A DNA stretch of 64,000 nucleotides from Actinocorallia aurantiaca (GTDB taxonomy: Bacteria; Actinomycetota; Actinomycetes; Streptosporangiales; Streptosporangiaceae): NCBI RefSeq assembly GCF_039533685.1, contig NZ_BAAATZ010000025.1:192366-256365 (forward strand). Reading direction: 5' to 3'. Below, piece after piece: positions 44,715 through 53,527 of the stretch; the first letter of the stretch is position 1; every line of letters starts with the position of its first letter. The position numbers and the translations under genes were made by a program. Under the pieces are notes generated by a model, which did no database searches, had not been told where the DNA came from, and saw nothing but the letters and a program-made list of their open reading frames with translations.

Positions 44715-46593
44715 TCCGGGACGGCCGCAGGACCCGGCGCGCCAGACCGCCCAGCAGCGACGGGACCGCCAGGTACAGGGACCGTTCGCCGATCTGGACC
44801 GCCAGGCTGCCCTTGGTGGTCGTGTAGGGCTTGGCGGTCCGGCGCAGGCCGACCCGCCCTCCGGTGAGGTCGCGGGGCGTGAACACGCCGGAAACCGTGC
44901 CGTCCCGGTCGACGATCTCGTACTCCAGCCGCCAGATGGTCCCCGGGGCCCAGTCCCGCAGCGGCAGCCGCGCGGTGAAGGACGCGCCGTCGAGCGCCGC
45001 GTCGGCGGTCTCGACCCGGTCCTCTCCGCGCTGTCGGGCCAGCACCCGCAGGCCCAGCCCGCCGCCGAGCGGGAGCCGTCCGGAGACCTCCAGCCGGCCG
45101 CCCGCCACCACGGCCGAAGCCGGCTGGTCGGGCGCGGCGTCCGAGGCTCCGGCCTCCAGGCTCAGGTTCCCGAAGTCGGTGGCGTACAGCCGCGCCAGCG
45201 GCCGCCCGCCCTCCACCGGGAGGAAGGCGGGACCGGGAAGGTCCACCGGGCCGACGGCCAGCCGCGTGGAGATCGGCACCTGGCCGAGCCGGGCCTCGAC
45301 CGACACGTCCCAGCGGCCCTTGGCCGGGCGGAGCGCGGCGACGTCCAGTTCGGCGACGCGCTCCCGGCGGTCGCCGAGCAGCGGGACGGTGTGCGTCCGC
45401 TTCGACTCCCCCCTGCTGCGCAGCACCAGGACCGGGTCGGAGAACTCCCCGCCGGGCAGTTCCGCCTTCACCTCGACCCTCAGGACGCCGCCGTCCCAGG
45501 ACAATCGGTTCAGCTCGCACCGGAAGGGCAGCCGGGAGGTGACGTCGTAGCAGGAGTCCGGCAGCTCCCCGAAGCCCGGGGCGACCTCGTAGATCAGCCC
45601 GTCCTTCGCCAGCAGCGCCGGGGTCCGGTCCGACAGCCGGTAGCGGACGATCTCCGGCAGCAGCCGGTGGAGGCCGTGCTCCAGGCAGTGCGCCACCTGC
45701 CGGAAGAAGGGCGCCATCGACGCGGTGATCCCCGGGGTGAGGTGGGCGCGGATGAGCCGGAGCGCCCCCTCCTCGGTGACCGCGCGGGCCTCGGCGTCGG
45801 CGGCCAGGTAGGCGGCGCCGAACCGCGGCATGATCTCCTCGCGGAAGTTGCGGCGCAGCATGCGGTCGCGGGCCGGGCCCGGCTCGGTGTTCTCCTCCAC
45901 CACCCGCATCACGCGGCCGATGGCGGGGAAGAAGTCGAGGTCGGGCGCGCCGCCCTGCTGCATGACGCTGGTGCCGTCCTCGCGCTCCACCCAGAAGTAG
46001 CAGTCGTGGTCGGCCAGGACGCTCACGCCGCCGGCCCGGAAGTAGGCCTTGGCCGTGAACTCCTGGTCCTCGTGGGAGAGCAGCCCCTCGGCGAACCGCA
46101 GGTCCTTGATCAGTTCGCGCCGGAACAGCTTCAGCGGCGCGAGGGTGGCGTACAGGTCCGGCGGGCTGTCGTGGACGGTGGTGCGCGCGACGTTCTTGCG
46201 GAACAGCCGCTTGGGGACGTTCCGCCCCACCCCGACGTACTTGCCGATCACGATGTCGGTGCCGTTCTCCTCGGCCATCGCGACCATGAGCTCCAGGGCC
46301 CGGGGGTCGAGCCAGTCGTCGGCGTCGAGGAACTGCACGAACTCCCCGGCGGCCAGGGTCAGTCCGACGTTGCGGGGGGCACCGGGACCGCCGGAGTTGG
46401 GCTGGTACCTGACGGTGAGCCGCGGGTCGTCGTAGGAGGCGAGCAGGGCCCGGCTGCCGTCGGTCGACCCGTCGTCCACGCAGATGAGTTCCACTCCGGG
46501 CAGGGTCTGGCCGAGCACCGAGTCGACGCAGCGTCGTAGCGTCGTCCGGCAGTTGTACACCGGAACGATCACGCTGACTTTGGGCTGGGGCAC
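44677..46593 (-). CDS. GT2 glycosyltransferase with long beta-rich C-terminal region
   Basis: 638 aa. GT2 domain at ~1-220: KVSVIVPVYNCRTTL, CVDDGSTDGS, FLDADDWLD and HEDQEF. The C-terminal ~300 residues are mainly beta-strands with a GRWDVSVEARLG-type motif also found, in variant form, in the middle of the TagF fusion at 36881. There is no CDP-glycerol transferase domain here. GTG at 46593 has AGGA eight bases ahead and is preferred to ATG at 46620 or 46641. Convergent 38-bp overlap with the GT39-like gene. A role in initiating or branching teichoic-type polymers is likely. Confidence 0.83.
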   Translation of the reverse strand: MPQPKVSVIVPVYNCRTTLRRCVDSVLGQTLPGVELICVDDGSTDGSRALLASYDDPRLTVRYQPNSGGPGAPRNVGLTLAAGEFVQFLDADDWLDPRALELMVAMAEENGTDIVIGKYVGVGRNVPKRLFRKNVARTTVHDSPPDLYATLAPLKLFRRELIKDLRFAEGLLSHEDQEFTAKAYFRAGGVSVLADHDCYFWVEREDGTSVMQQGGAPDLDFFPAIGRVMRVVEENTEPGPARDRMLRRNFREEIMPRFGAAYLAADAEARAVTEEGALRLIRAHLTPGITASMAPFFRQVAHCLEHGLHRLLPEIVRYRLSDRTPALLAKDGLIYEVAPGFGELPDSCYDVTSRLPFRCELNRLSWDGGVLRVEVKAELPGGEFSDPVLVLRSRGESKRTHTVPLLGDRRERVAELDVAALRPAKGRWDVSVEARLGQVPISTRLAVGPVDLPGPAFLPVEGGRPLARLYATDFGNLSLEAGASDAAPDQPASAVVAGGRLEVSGRLPLGGGLGLRVLARQRGEDRVETADAALDGASFTARLPLRDWAPGTIWRLEYEIVDRDGTVSGVFTPRDLTGGRVGLRRTAKPYTTTKGSLAVQIGERSLYLAVPSLLGGLARRVLRPSRITPARTARGTRP

Positions 46594-46667
46594 GCGAGAT
46601 TTCCTGTCACACGGGAGCATGAGCACATTAGCCCCACCCACGGAGATTAGCGAAGGGTTCCCACCAA

Positions 46668-46677
46668 GGTGATCACC
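46668..46677. promoter_or_regulatory. Short palindrome in the divergent promoter region
   Basis: GGTGATCACC is a perfect 10-bp palindrome midway between the divergent GT2 (46593) and GT39-like (46704) starts. It may be an operator; a palindrome of this size can also occur by chance in GC-rich DNA. Confidence 0.25.
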
Positions 46678-46703
46678 ACCTAATCCCGGCGGTAGGGTCC
46701 GAC

Positions 46704-48131
46704 GTGCCTAATTTGCCGTCGATGCCGGTTCTCGGACACCGTATCCCGGCTCCGACAGTCCTGGTCCCCGCCCTCCTCGCCCTCGTGATCACCGCCTGCG
46801 GGCTGGACGGGCCGGCGCTCTGGCGCGACGAGGCGGTCACCGCGGGAATGGCGCGGCGCCCCCTGGGCTCCCTCTTCCCGGTGCTGGGTGAGATCGACGC
46901 GGTCCACGGGCTCTACTACCTGCTCATGAAGGGGTTCGTCGCCCTGTTCGGCGACGGCGAGACGGCCCTGCGGGCGCCCTCGGTGATCGGCGCGGTCCTG
47001 GCGGCGGGCGCCACCGCCGAACTCGGCCGCAGGCTGGGCGGCGCCAGGGTCGGGCTGTTCGCCGGGCTCCTGGTGGCGATCTCCCCCGCGATGAGCCGCT
47101 ACGCCCAGGAGGCCCGGCAGTACACGCTCGTCTCCGGCCTGGCCGTGCTGGCCACCCTGCTGCTGGTCCTGGCGCTGCGGGAGCGGCGGACCTTCACCTG
47201 GTACGGCGTGACGATCGCGCTCCTCGGACTGCTGCACCTGTTCACCCTGCTGCTGGTGCCCGCCCACCTCGTCACCGTCCTGCTGCGCCGGGACCGCGGC
47301 CTGCTGCTGCGCTGGGCCTCCGCCACCAGCGCGGCGCTGGCGCCCTGCGCGGTCCTGGCCGCGGTCGCCCTGCCGCAGAGCGGCCAGGTGGGCTGGATCG
47401 AGCCGCCCGACGCCGTGGTCGTCACCCGCATGCTCGACGACCTCGCCGGAACACCCGCCTTCTTCGCCCTCTGCGTGGTGCTCATCCTGCTCGGGCGCAA
47501 CGCGGCACTGTGGCGGACGGCGGCCCCCTGGACGGTCCTCCCGCCGCTCATCCTGCTCGTGGCCTCACTGTGGGACCCCTTCTACGTGTTCCGCTACGTG
47601 CTGTTCTGCGTCCCGGCCGTGGCACTGCTCACCGCCGCGGGCCTGGACCGGCTGCGCTGGTCGGCGGGCGTGCCGGTGCTGCTCACCGCGGCGCTCCTCG
47701 CCCTCCCCGCGCACCAGCAGATGCGGCTGCCCTCCGAGCGGGCCGACGACCTGCGGACGCTGGCCCGGATCATCGAGACCGAGAGCGCTCCCGGGGACGC
47801 CCTCGTCTTCCACTACACCGACTCCCGGCGCGTCATGTCGGCCTACCCGGACGCCTACACGGGCCTGTCCGACGTCCTCGCCGACCGCCCGGACGAAGGG
47901 CTGGACGGACGGGAGGCGCCCGCCGAACGGTTCGGGGAAAGGCTCCGGGACGTCCGCCGCCTCTTCTACGTCGACTACTCGCGCAAGCCCGCCGCCAGCC
48001 TCTTCACCGACTCCGACGCGGCCAAGGAGTCACTGATCCGCGACAACGACGCCGAATGGGCGCGGACCGGCCGCTGGCTGTTCAAGGGCGGTTCCGTCCA
48101 TCTATACGAGCGCCGCCCGCCGTTCACCTGA
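46704..48131 (+). CDS. GT39-like (ArnT/PMT-type) membrane glycosyltransferase, paralogue of the 43329 gene
   Basis: 475 aa from GTG at 46704. The catalytic loop LWRDEAVTAGMARRPLG and EIDAVHGLYYLLM match the gene at 43329 closely, and both proteins end in a related soluble domain (RWLFKGGSVHLYER against WRFKGGYLALYARE). They are tandem-type paralogues separated by the GT2 gene. It is intact, so it serves as a template for the gapped copy. The next gene starts 81 bp downstream on the same strand, so it could be transcribed with the nonulosonic acid operon. Confidence 0.85.
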   Translation: MPNLPSMPVLGHRIPAPTVLVPALLALVITACGLDGPALWRDEAVTAGMARRPLGSLFPVLGEIDAVHGLYYLLMKGFVALFGDGETALRAPSVIGAVLAAGATAELGRRLGGARVGLFAGLLVAISPAMSRYAQEARQYTLVSGLAVLATLLLVLALRERRTFTWYGVTIALLGLLHLFTLLLVPAHLVTVLLRRDRGLLLRWASATSAALAPCAVLAAVALPQSGQVGWIEPPDAVVVTRMLDDLAGTPAFFALCVVLILLGRNAALWRTAAPWTVLPPLILLVASLWDPFYVFRYVLFCVPAVALLTAAGLDRLRWSAGVPVLLTAALLALPAHQQMRLPSERADDLRTLARIIETESAPGDALVFHYTDSRRVMSAYPDAYTGLSDVLADRPDEGLDGREAPAERFGERLRDVRRLFYVDYSRKPAASLFTDSDAAKESLIRDNDAEWARTGRWLFKGGSVHLYERRPPFT

Positions 48132-48212
48132 GCGTGCGCACCGGGCCACCCCGGGTCCCTAGCTTGGAGTCCTCCGCCCGGACCAGCCGGTGATGGACCA
48201 CGAGGTAGTCGT

Positions 48213-49370
48213 GTGCGTGTCGTCTGTGTGATCCCCGCCCGGGGCGGCTCCAAGGGAGTCCCCGGCAAGAACCTGGCCGAAGTGGGCGGCCTCCCCCTCG
48301 TGGCGCGGGCCGTGCGCGCGGCGCGGCGGTCCCGGACCGTCGAGGAGGTCGTCGTCTCCACCGACGACCCGGGGATCGCCTCCGCCGCCGGGGACGCCGG
48401 GGCGCGGATCGTGATGCGGCCTGCGGAGCTCAGCGGCGACACCGCGACCTCCGAGTCCGCGCTGCTGCACGCGCTCGGGCTGCTCTCCGGCCGCCCCGAG
48501 GCGACGGTGTTCCTCCAGTGCACCTCGCCGTTCATCGACCCCGCCGACCTCGACGCCGCCGTCCTGGAGGTGCTCGACGGGAAGTCCGACGTGGTGTTCT
48601 CCGCGCTGGAGTCCCACGAGTTCCAGTGGACCCGGGGCGGCGACGGCCTGGCGGGAGTGGGCCACAGCGCCTCCTTCCGGCCCCGCCGCCAGGACCGGGC
48701 CCCCCACTACCGGGAGACCGGCGCGTTCTACGTGATGCGCACCGAGGGGCTGCTGGAGCACGGGCACCGGTTCTTCGGGCGGATCGGGGCGCGCGCCGTC
48801 CCCGCCGTGCACGCCGTCGAGATCGACACGGCCGAGGACCTGGCCGTCGCCCGCGCCCTCGCGCCACTGGCCGACCGGCCGGACCCGCTGGACGTGGACG
48901 TCCTGGTCACCGACTTCGACGGGGTGCACACCGACGACCGGGCCCGGGTGCACCAGGACGGCACCGAGTCGGTCTCGGTCTCCCGGGAGGACGGCATGGG
49001 CGTCGCCCTGCTCAGGAGGGCGGGCGTTCCCGTCCTCATCCTGTCCACCGAGACCAACCCCGTGGTCGCGGCGCGGGCCCGCAAGCTCGGGGTCCCCGTC
49101 CTGCACGGGCTCTCCGACAAGGCGTCGGCGCTGGCCGGGTGGCTGCGCGAGGCGGGGCACGACCCCCGCCGCACCGCCTACATCGGCAACGACGTCAACG
49201 ACCTCGGCTGCCTCGCCCTGGTGGGGTGGCCGATCGCGGTGCCGCACGCCCATCCGGACGTGCTCGCGGCGGCCCGGCTGGTGCTCAGCCGTCCGGGCGG
49301 CGGGGGCGCGGTCCGCGAGGCGTGCGAACTCATTCTCCAGAGCAAGACTCTTCCGAACGAAGGTAAGTGA
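48213..49370 (+). CDS. neuA: CMP-nonulosonate cytidylyltransferase fused to a KdsC-like HAD phosphatase
   Basis: 385 aa. Residues 1-~222 form a NeuA domain: PARGGSKGVPGKN at 8-20, QCTSP at 102-106, EIDTAEDL at 203-210. Residues ~228-380 form a KdsC-type (C0) HAD domain with the catalytic pair D234-F-D236, Ser/Thr at 278-279, Lys303 and GNDVND at 325-330; all phosphatase motifs look intact. The fusion resembles vertebrate CMAS, whose HAD nucleophile has been lost. The likely reactions are dephosphorylation of a 9-phosphate sugar and then CMP activation. GTG start with GAGG upstream; first gene of a tightly packed operon. Confidence 0.9.
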   Translation: MRVVCVIPARGGSKGVPGKNLAEVGGLPLVARAVRAARRSRTVEEVVVSTDDPGIASAAGDAGARIVMRPAELSGDTATSESALLHALGLLSGRPEATVFLQCTSPFIDPADLDAAVLEVLDGKSDVVFSALESHEFQWTRGGDGLAGVGHSASFRPRRQDRAPHYRETGAFYVMRTEGLLEHGHRFFGRIGARAVPAVHAVEIDTAEDLAVARALAPLADRPDPLDVDVLVTDFDGVHTDDRARVHQDGTESVSVSREDGMGVALLRRAGVPVLILSTETNPVVAARARKLGVPVLHGLSDKASALAGWLREAGHDPRRTAYIGNDVNDLGCLALVGWPIAVPHAHPDVLAAARLVLSRPGGGGAVREACELILQSKTLPNEGK

Positions 49371-49371
49371 T

Positions 49372-50247
49372 ATGTCCGCTTCTGTGAAGATCGGCGACCG
49401 CCTGGTCGGTGCCGGACAGCCGGTCTACGTGATCGGCGAGATCGGCATCAACCACAACGGCGACATGTCGATCGCCCGCCAGCTCATCGACGTCGCCGCC
49501 AACGCCGGCTGCGACGCCGTCAAGTTCCAGAAGCGCACCCCGGAGATCTGCGTCCCGCCGGAGCAGCAGGGCAGGATGCGCTCCACCCCGTGGGGCGAGA
49601 TGACCTACCTGGAGTACAAGCACCGCGTCGAGTTCGACGAGGGGCAGTACGCCGAGATCGACGAGTACTGCGCCCGGCGCGGCCTGCAGTGGTTCGCCTC
49701 CCCGTGGGACGTCCCGTCCGCGGAGTTCCTGGAGAAGTTCGACGTCGTGACCCACAAGGTCGCCTCGGCCTCCATCACCGACAAGGAGCTGCTGCGGGCC
49801 CTGGCCGCCACCGGCAAGCCCGTCATCCTGTCGACCGGCATGTCGGAGATGCAGGAGATCGACGAGGCGGTGGAGATCCTCGGCACCGAGAGGCTGGTGA
49901 TCCTGCACGCCACCTCCACCTACCCGCTGCCGGCCGAGGAGGCCAACCTCCGCACCATCGACACCCTGCGCGAGCGCTACGGCGTCCCGGTGGGCTACTC
50001 CGGGCACGAGCGGGGCCTGCAGATCAGCCTCGCGGCCGTCACCCTCGGCGCGTGCGCGGTCGAGCGCCACATCACGCTGGACCGCACCATGTGGGGATCC
50101 GACCACGCGGCGTCGCTGGAGCCGACCGGCCTCCAGCACCTCATCCGGGACATCCGGGTCATCGAGTCCGCCCTCGGAGACGGCGTCAAGCGGGTCTTCC
50201 CGGGAGAGGCCGAGCCCCGCGAGCGCCTGCGGCGGGTCACCTCTTGA
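49372..50247 (+). CDS. neuB: NeuB-like nonulosonate (sialate/Kdn-9-P type) synthase, short form
   Basis: 291 aa. The TIM-barrel synthase condenses PEP with a hexose substrate; motifs EIGINHNGD (23-31), VKFQKRTPE (50-58), the STGMSEMQE loop and the late YSGHERG / VERHITLD metal-site residues are present. The C-terminal antifreeze-like (SAF) domain of classical NeuB (~60 residues) is missing, leaving only a short tail. Short synthases of this type include Kdn-9-phosphate synthases that use mannose-6-phosphate. It follows neuA by one base and is coupled to the GT2 gene after it. No NeuC epimerase is present in the window. Confidence 0.9.
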   Translation: MSASVKIGDRLVGAGQPVYVIGEIGINHNGDMSIARQLIDVAANAGCDAVKFQKRTPEICVPPEQQGRMRSTPWGEMTYLEYKHRVEFDEGQYAEIDEYCARRGLQWFASPWDVPSAEFLEKFDVVTHKVASASITDKELLRALAATGKPVILSTGMSEMQEIDEAVEILGTERLVILHATSTYPLPAEEANLRTIDTLRERYGVPVGYSGHERGLQISLAAVTLGACAVERHITLDRTMWGSDHAASLEPTGLQHLIRDIRVIESALGDGVKRVFPGEAEPRERLRRVTS

Positions 50248-51221
50248 GCCGTCCGACCAGTTCTCCGGCTCTTTCGGTCATCGTCCCGATGCGGAACGTG
50301 GAGCGTTACGCCGGGGACATGCTGACCAGCCTGGTCCGGAACGTCTCGGAGGAAGTGGAGTTCATCCTGGTGGACGACGGTTCCACCGACCGCACTCCCG
50401 AACTCGTCGAGCGGTTCCGGCCCAGGCTGCCGCGGTCCCAGGTGATCCGGCACGAGCGGGCCGCCGGGCTCAGCGGGGCGCGGAACGCGGGCATGCGCGT
50501 CGCCTCCGGCCGGTACTTCACCTTCCTGGACGGCGACGACTACGTCCGGCCCGGCTACTTCGGCGAGCTCGCCGCCGCCATGGACCGGCTCGGCTGCGAC
50601 TACGTCAAGGTCGACCACATCAAGGTCTTCGGCAAACGCCGGGTGCCCGACCGCGCCCCGATGGGCCTGCGCGACACCCCGCTCAAGCCCCGGGACGGCA
50701 TCCTGCCCGCCCACGGCAGATCCATGGTCGACTACCCGAACGCCTGGTCGGGGGCCTACCGGCGGGAGCTCTACGAGTCGGGCGTGCTGCTCTTCGACGA
50801 GCGGCTCCTCACCTGCGAGGACCGCCCCTGGACGTGGCGGCTGCACCTGCGGGCCGAGTCCTACGCGGTCGTCTCGCTGTGGGGGCCGTTCTACCGGCGC
50901 GAGGTCGCCGGCTCCCTCACCAGGATCGGTGACGAGCGGCAGCTGCACTTCTTCGACGCCTTCGACCTGGTGCTGGGCGAGCTCGCCCGCGACCCCGAGG
51001 GCGAGCGCTTCCGCACCAAGGCCATCCGCAACTACTGCGCGATGATCGCCTTCCACCTGACCGAGCGCCACCGGCTCAGCCCGCCGCTCCAGCGGCGGCT
51101 GCGGACCCGGGCCCGCGCCGCGTTCTCGTCGTTCCCGGCGGAGAACCTGGCCGAGGTGATGCCGGGGCTGGGCCCCGAACGCGAACGGCTCCTCACCGAA
51201 CTGCTGGGGGTCACCCCGTGA
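50244..51221 (+). CDS. GT2 glycosyltransferase of the nonulosonic acid operon, copy 1
   Basis: 325 aa. GT-A domain: LSVIVPMRNVERYA, DDGSTDRT, FLDGDDYVRP and CEDRPWTWR. TTG at 50244 overlaps the neuB stop (TTGA), and its own stop overlaps the next start (GTGA), so translation is coupled through the whole operon. It is a close paralogue of the gene at 52567: both carry SMVDYP, RQLHFFDAFDLVL and RLSPPL blocks. Likely adds a hexose alternating with, or linking, nonulosonic acid residues. Confidence 0.87.
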   Translation: MSRPTSSPALSVIVPMRNVERYAGDMLTSLVRNVSEEVEFILVDDGSTDRTPELVERFRPRLPRSQVIRHERAAGLSGARNAGMRVASGRYFTFLDGDDYVRPGYFGELAAAMDRLGCDYVKVDHIKVFGKRRVPDRAPMGLRDTPLKPRDGILPAHGRSMVDYPNAWSGAYRRELYESGVLLFDERLLTCEDRPWTWRLHLRAESYAVVSLWGPFYRREVAGSLTRIGDERQLHFFDAFDLVLGELARDPEGERFRTKAIRNYCAMIAFHLTERHRLSPPLQRRLRTRARAAFSSFPAENLAEVMPGLGPERERLLTELLGVTP

Positions 51222-52570
51222 CTCAGATCTTCGTCGCCTCGACCCTCTTCGGCGCGGTGACCGTCGCCGCCGCGATCGACGCCGGGCGGTTCGGCCCGCC
51301 GGGCCGCCGCCGCATGCTGCTGGTCAGCGACAACACCGCCATCCCCGAACTGGGCCGCGACCTCACCGAGTCCCCCGGGTTCGCCGGGATACGCGACCGG
51401 TTCGACGAGGTGCTCTCCTGGAACGACGAGATCAGCCCGCTGCACCCCTCGGGCTGGATGCCGCGGACCGAGGAGCTCATGATCTGGGAGCGGCTGTTCC
51501 GCGACCGCTGGGGCCTCGGCGGCGAGCCGCTGGAACTGGCGGTCGAGACCATCGCCGCCTCCCCGGCACGGGCGCTCACCTCGATCTTCTCCGAGGCCGC
51601 GATCACGGTCTACGCGGACGGGCTGATGAGCTACGGGCCGACCCGGGACGGGCTGCCCGACGGGGTCGGCAGCCGCATCACCCGGCTGCTGCACCCGGAC
51701 CTGGTGCCGGGGCTCGTCCCGCTGCTGCTCTGCGAGCACGGAGTGGCCTCCGAGACCATCCCGGACGACGCCTTCTCGGCCGTTCTCCACAAGCTGAACC
51801 GGCCGGGGCCCCCTGCTGACGGGCTCGAAGGGGCCGCATTGGTCGTCGGTCAGTACCTCGCGGCACTGGAGATCCTGAGCGAGCAGGAGGAAGATGAACT
51901 CCATGTGGCGATGCTGCGTGGTGTCGTGGCCCGAGGGCACACGACAGTGCTGTTCAAGCCCCACCCCTCCAGTCCGGTACGGACGACCGACCAGCTGGCC
52001 CACGAGGCGGCGAGGCTGGGCGCCCGGCTCCTGGTCCTCGACGCTGCGGTACCGGCAGAGACCTGGTGCTCAGCGCTTCGGCCATCACTGATCGTCGGTT
52101 GCTTCTCCACCGCGCTGGTCACCGCTTCCCGTTACCACGGCGTCCCGGCGGCCACCGTGGGCACCGGCCTGCTGCTCCAGCGCCTGTCCCCCTACCAGAA
52201 CAGCAACCGCGTGCCGGTGACCATCATCGACGCGACGCTGCCGCACCTGGCGGAGGACGGGACGCTCAGCACGCCGTTCCTGTCCCGGACGTCCGACCTC
52301 CACCGGCTGCTCGTGGCGGTGGCTTACGCGATGCGCGCCGCCTCCCTGCCCGAGCGGCGCGGGGAGGCCGCGGCGTTCCTCTCCGAGCACGCGTCCTCAG
52401 AGCCGATGGCGCGGTACTTCAAGAAACGCCGGCTGACGGCGCTGGGCCTGCCCGGCGGGCTGTCCCCCGCCAAGCGCGGCCTGCTCGCCGCGGCGCTGCC
52501 GCCGCGCAGCCGGAGGCGGAGGATCGCGGCCCGCGCGTTCGACGCCGCCGGGCTGGACCGCGACCGGTGA
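51218..52570 (+). CDS. Polysialyltransferase-like GT-B enzyme
   Basis: 450 aa. Hallmarks of bacterial sialyl/polysialyltransferases appear in order: an acidic YADGLMSYGPT motif near residue 129 (the [DE]-[DE/x]-G type), VLFKPHPSS (HP motif) near 246, and GCFSTALVTAS (Ser/Thr motif) near 288. It should transfer CMP-nonulosonate to a growing chain in the cytoplasm. The basic C-terminus (SRRRRRIAARAF) could bind membrane or polymer. Coupled at both ends to the paralogous GT2 genes. Donor identity (Neu5Ac, Kdn, Pse) cannot be read from this enzyme. Confidence 0.8.
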   Translation: MTQIFVASTLFGAVTVAAAIDAGRFGPPGRRRMLLVSDNTAIPELGRDLTESPGFAGIRDRFDEVLSWNDEISPLHPSGWMPRTEELMIWERLFRDRWGLGGEPLELAVETIAASPARALTSIFSEAAITVYADGLMSYGPTRDGLPDGVGSRITRLLHPDLVPGLVPLLLCEHGVASETIPDDAFSAVLHKLNRPGPPADGLEGAALVVGQYLAALEILSEQEEDELHVAMLRGVVARGHTTVLFKPHPSSPVRTTDQLAHEAARLGARLLVLDAAVPAETWCSALRPSLIVGCFSTALVTASRYHGVPAATVGTGLLLQRLSPYQNSNRVPVTIIDATLPHLAEDGTLSTPFLSRTSDLHRLLVAVAYAMRAASLPERRGEAAAFLSEHASSEPMARYFKKRRLTALGLPGGLSPAKRGLLAAALPPRSRRRRIAARAFDAAGLDRDR

Positions 52571-53520
52571 CGACCCTGTCGGTCGTCATACCGGTCCGCG
52601 ACGTGGAGCGCTACGTGCCCGACCTGCTGCGCGGTCTGGCCCGCAACGCCCGCCCCGACTTCGAGTTCCTCGTGGTCGACGACGCCTCCCGCGACCGGAC
52701 GGCCGAGCTGGTGGCCGGGGCCGGGATCCCGGGGCTGCGGATGATCCGCCATACGGCGGCCCTGGGGCCCGGGGCCGCCCGCAACGCCGGCCTGGCCGAG
52801 TCCTCGGGCCGCTACCTGACCTATCTCGACGGCGACGACTGGATCAGGCCCGGCTACCTGGCCGAGATGGTCGACGCGATCTCCGGGCTCGGCTGCGACT
52901 TCGTGATGTCCGACCACATCCGGGTGACCGGACGGCGGCGGCAGCCGCGCCGAACTCCGGAGGGCAGGCTGTGGGAGGTGCTCGACCCCCGGGCCGGCAT
53001 CCTGCCGGTCAGCCAGCCCTCCATGGTCGACTACCCGTACTCGTGGGCCGGGATCTACCACCGGCGGCTCGCCGACCGGGGCCTGCTGGACTTCGTCCCC
53101 GGCCTGCACACCGCCGAGGACCGGCCCTGGTTCTGGCGGCTGTACCGCCGGGCCTCCTCCTACGCGGTGGTCCCGCTGCACGGCGTCTTCTACCGCCGCC
53201 ACCGGCAGGGCGCCCTCACCCGGATCGGGGACGCCCGCCAGCTGCACTTCTTCGACGCCTTCGACCTGGTGCTGGCCGAGCTGGCCGCCGACCCGGAGGC
53301 CGAGCGGTTCGCCGGCAAGGCGGTCCGCAACTACTTCGCCATGATCGGCTACCACCTGGTCCGCCGGGAGCGGCTCAGCCCGCCGCTGCGGGTGAGGCTG
53401 GTCGAGCGGGCCCGCGCCACGATGCTGTCGGTGCCGCCGGAGCTGCGCGCCGAGGTGCTGCCCGCGATGGGCGTCTACCGGCAGGAGCTCTTCGAGGAGC
53501 TGCTGGGCGTCCGGATCTGA
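52567..53520 (+). CDS. GT2 glycosyltransferase of the nonulosonic acid operon, copy 2
   Basis: 317 aa, paralogue of the gene at 50244. GT-A motifs: LSVVIPVRDVERYV, DDASRDRT, YLDGDDWIRP and AEDRPWFWR. GTG at 52567 overlaps the stop of the polysialyltransferase-like gene. Last gene of the plus-strand operon; a 7-bp gap separates it from the convergent minus-strand pair. Two similar GT2 enzymes around one nonulosonate transferase suggest a repeat unit with two hexose linkages, or alternate acceptors. Confidence 0.87.
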   Translation: MTTLSVVIPVRDVERYVPDLLRGLARNARPDFEFLVVDDASRDRTAELVAGAGIPGLRMIRHTAALGPGAARNAGLAESSGRYLTYLDGDDWIRPGYLAEMVDAISGLGCDFVMSDHIRVTGRRRQPRRTPEGRLWEVLDPRAGILPVSQPSMVDYPYSWAGIYHRRLADRGLLDFVPGLHTAEDRPWFWRLYRRASSYAVVPLHGVFYRRHRQGALTRIGDARQLHFFDAFDLVLAELAADPEAERFAGKAVRNYFAMIGYHLVRRERLSPPLRVRLVERARATMLSVPPELRAEVLPAMGVYRQELFEELLGVRI

Positions 53521-53527
53521 AGGCCGC

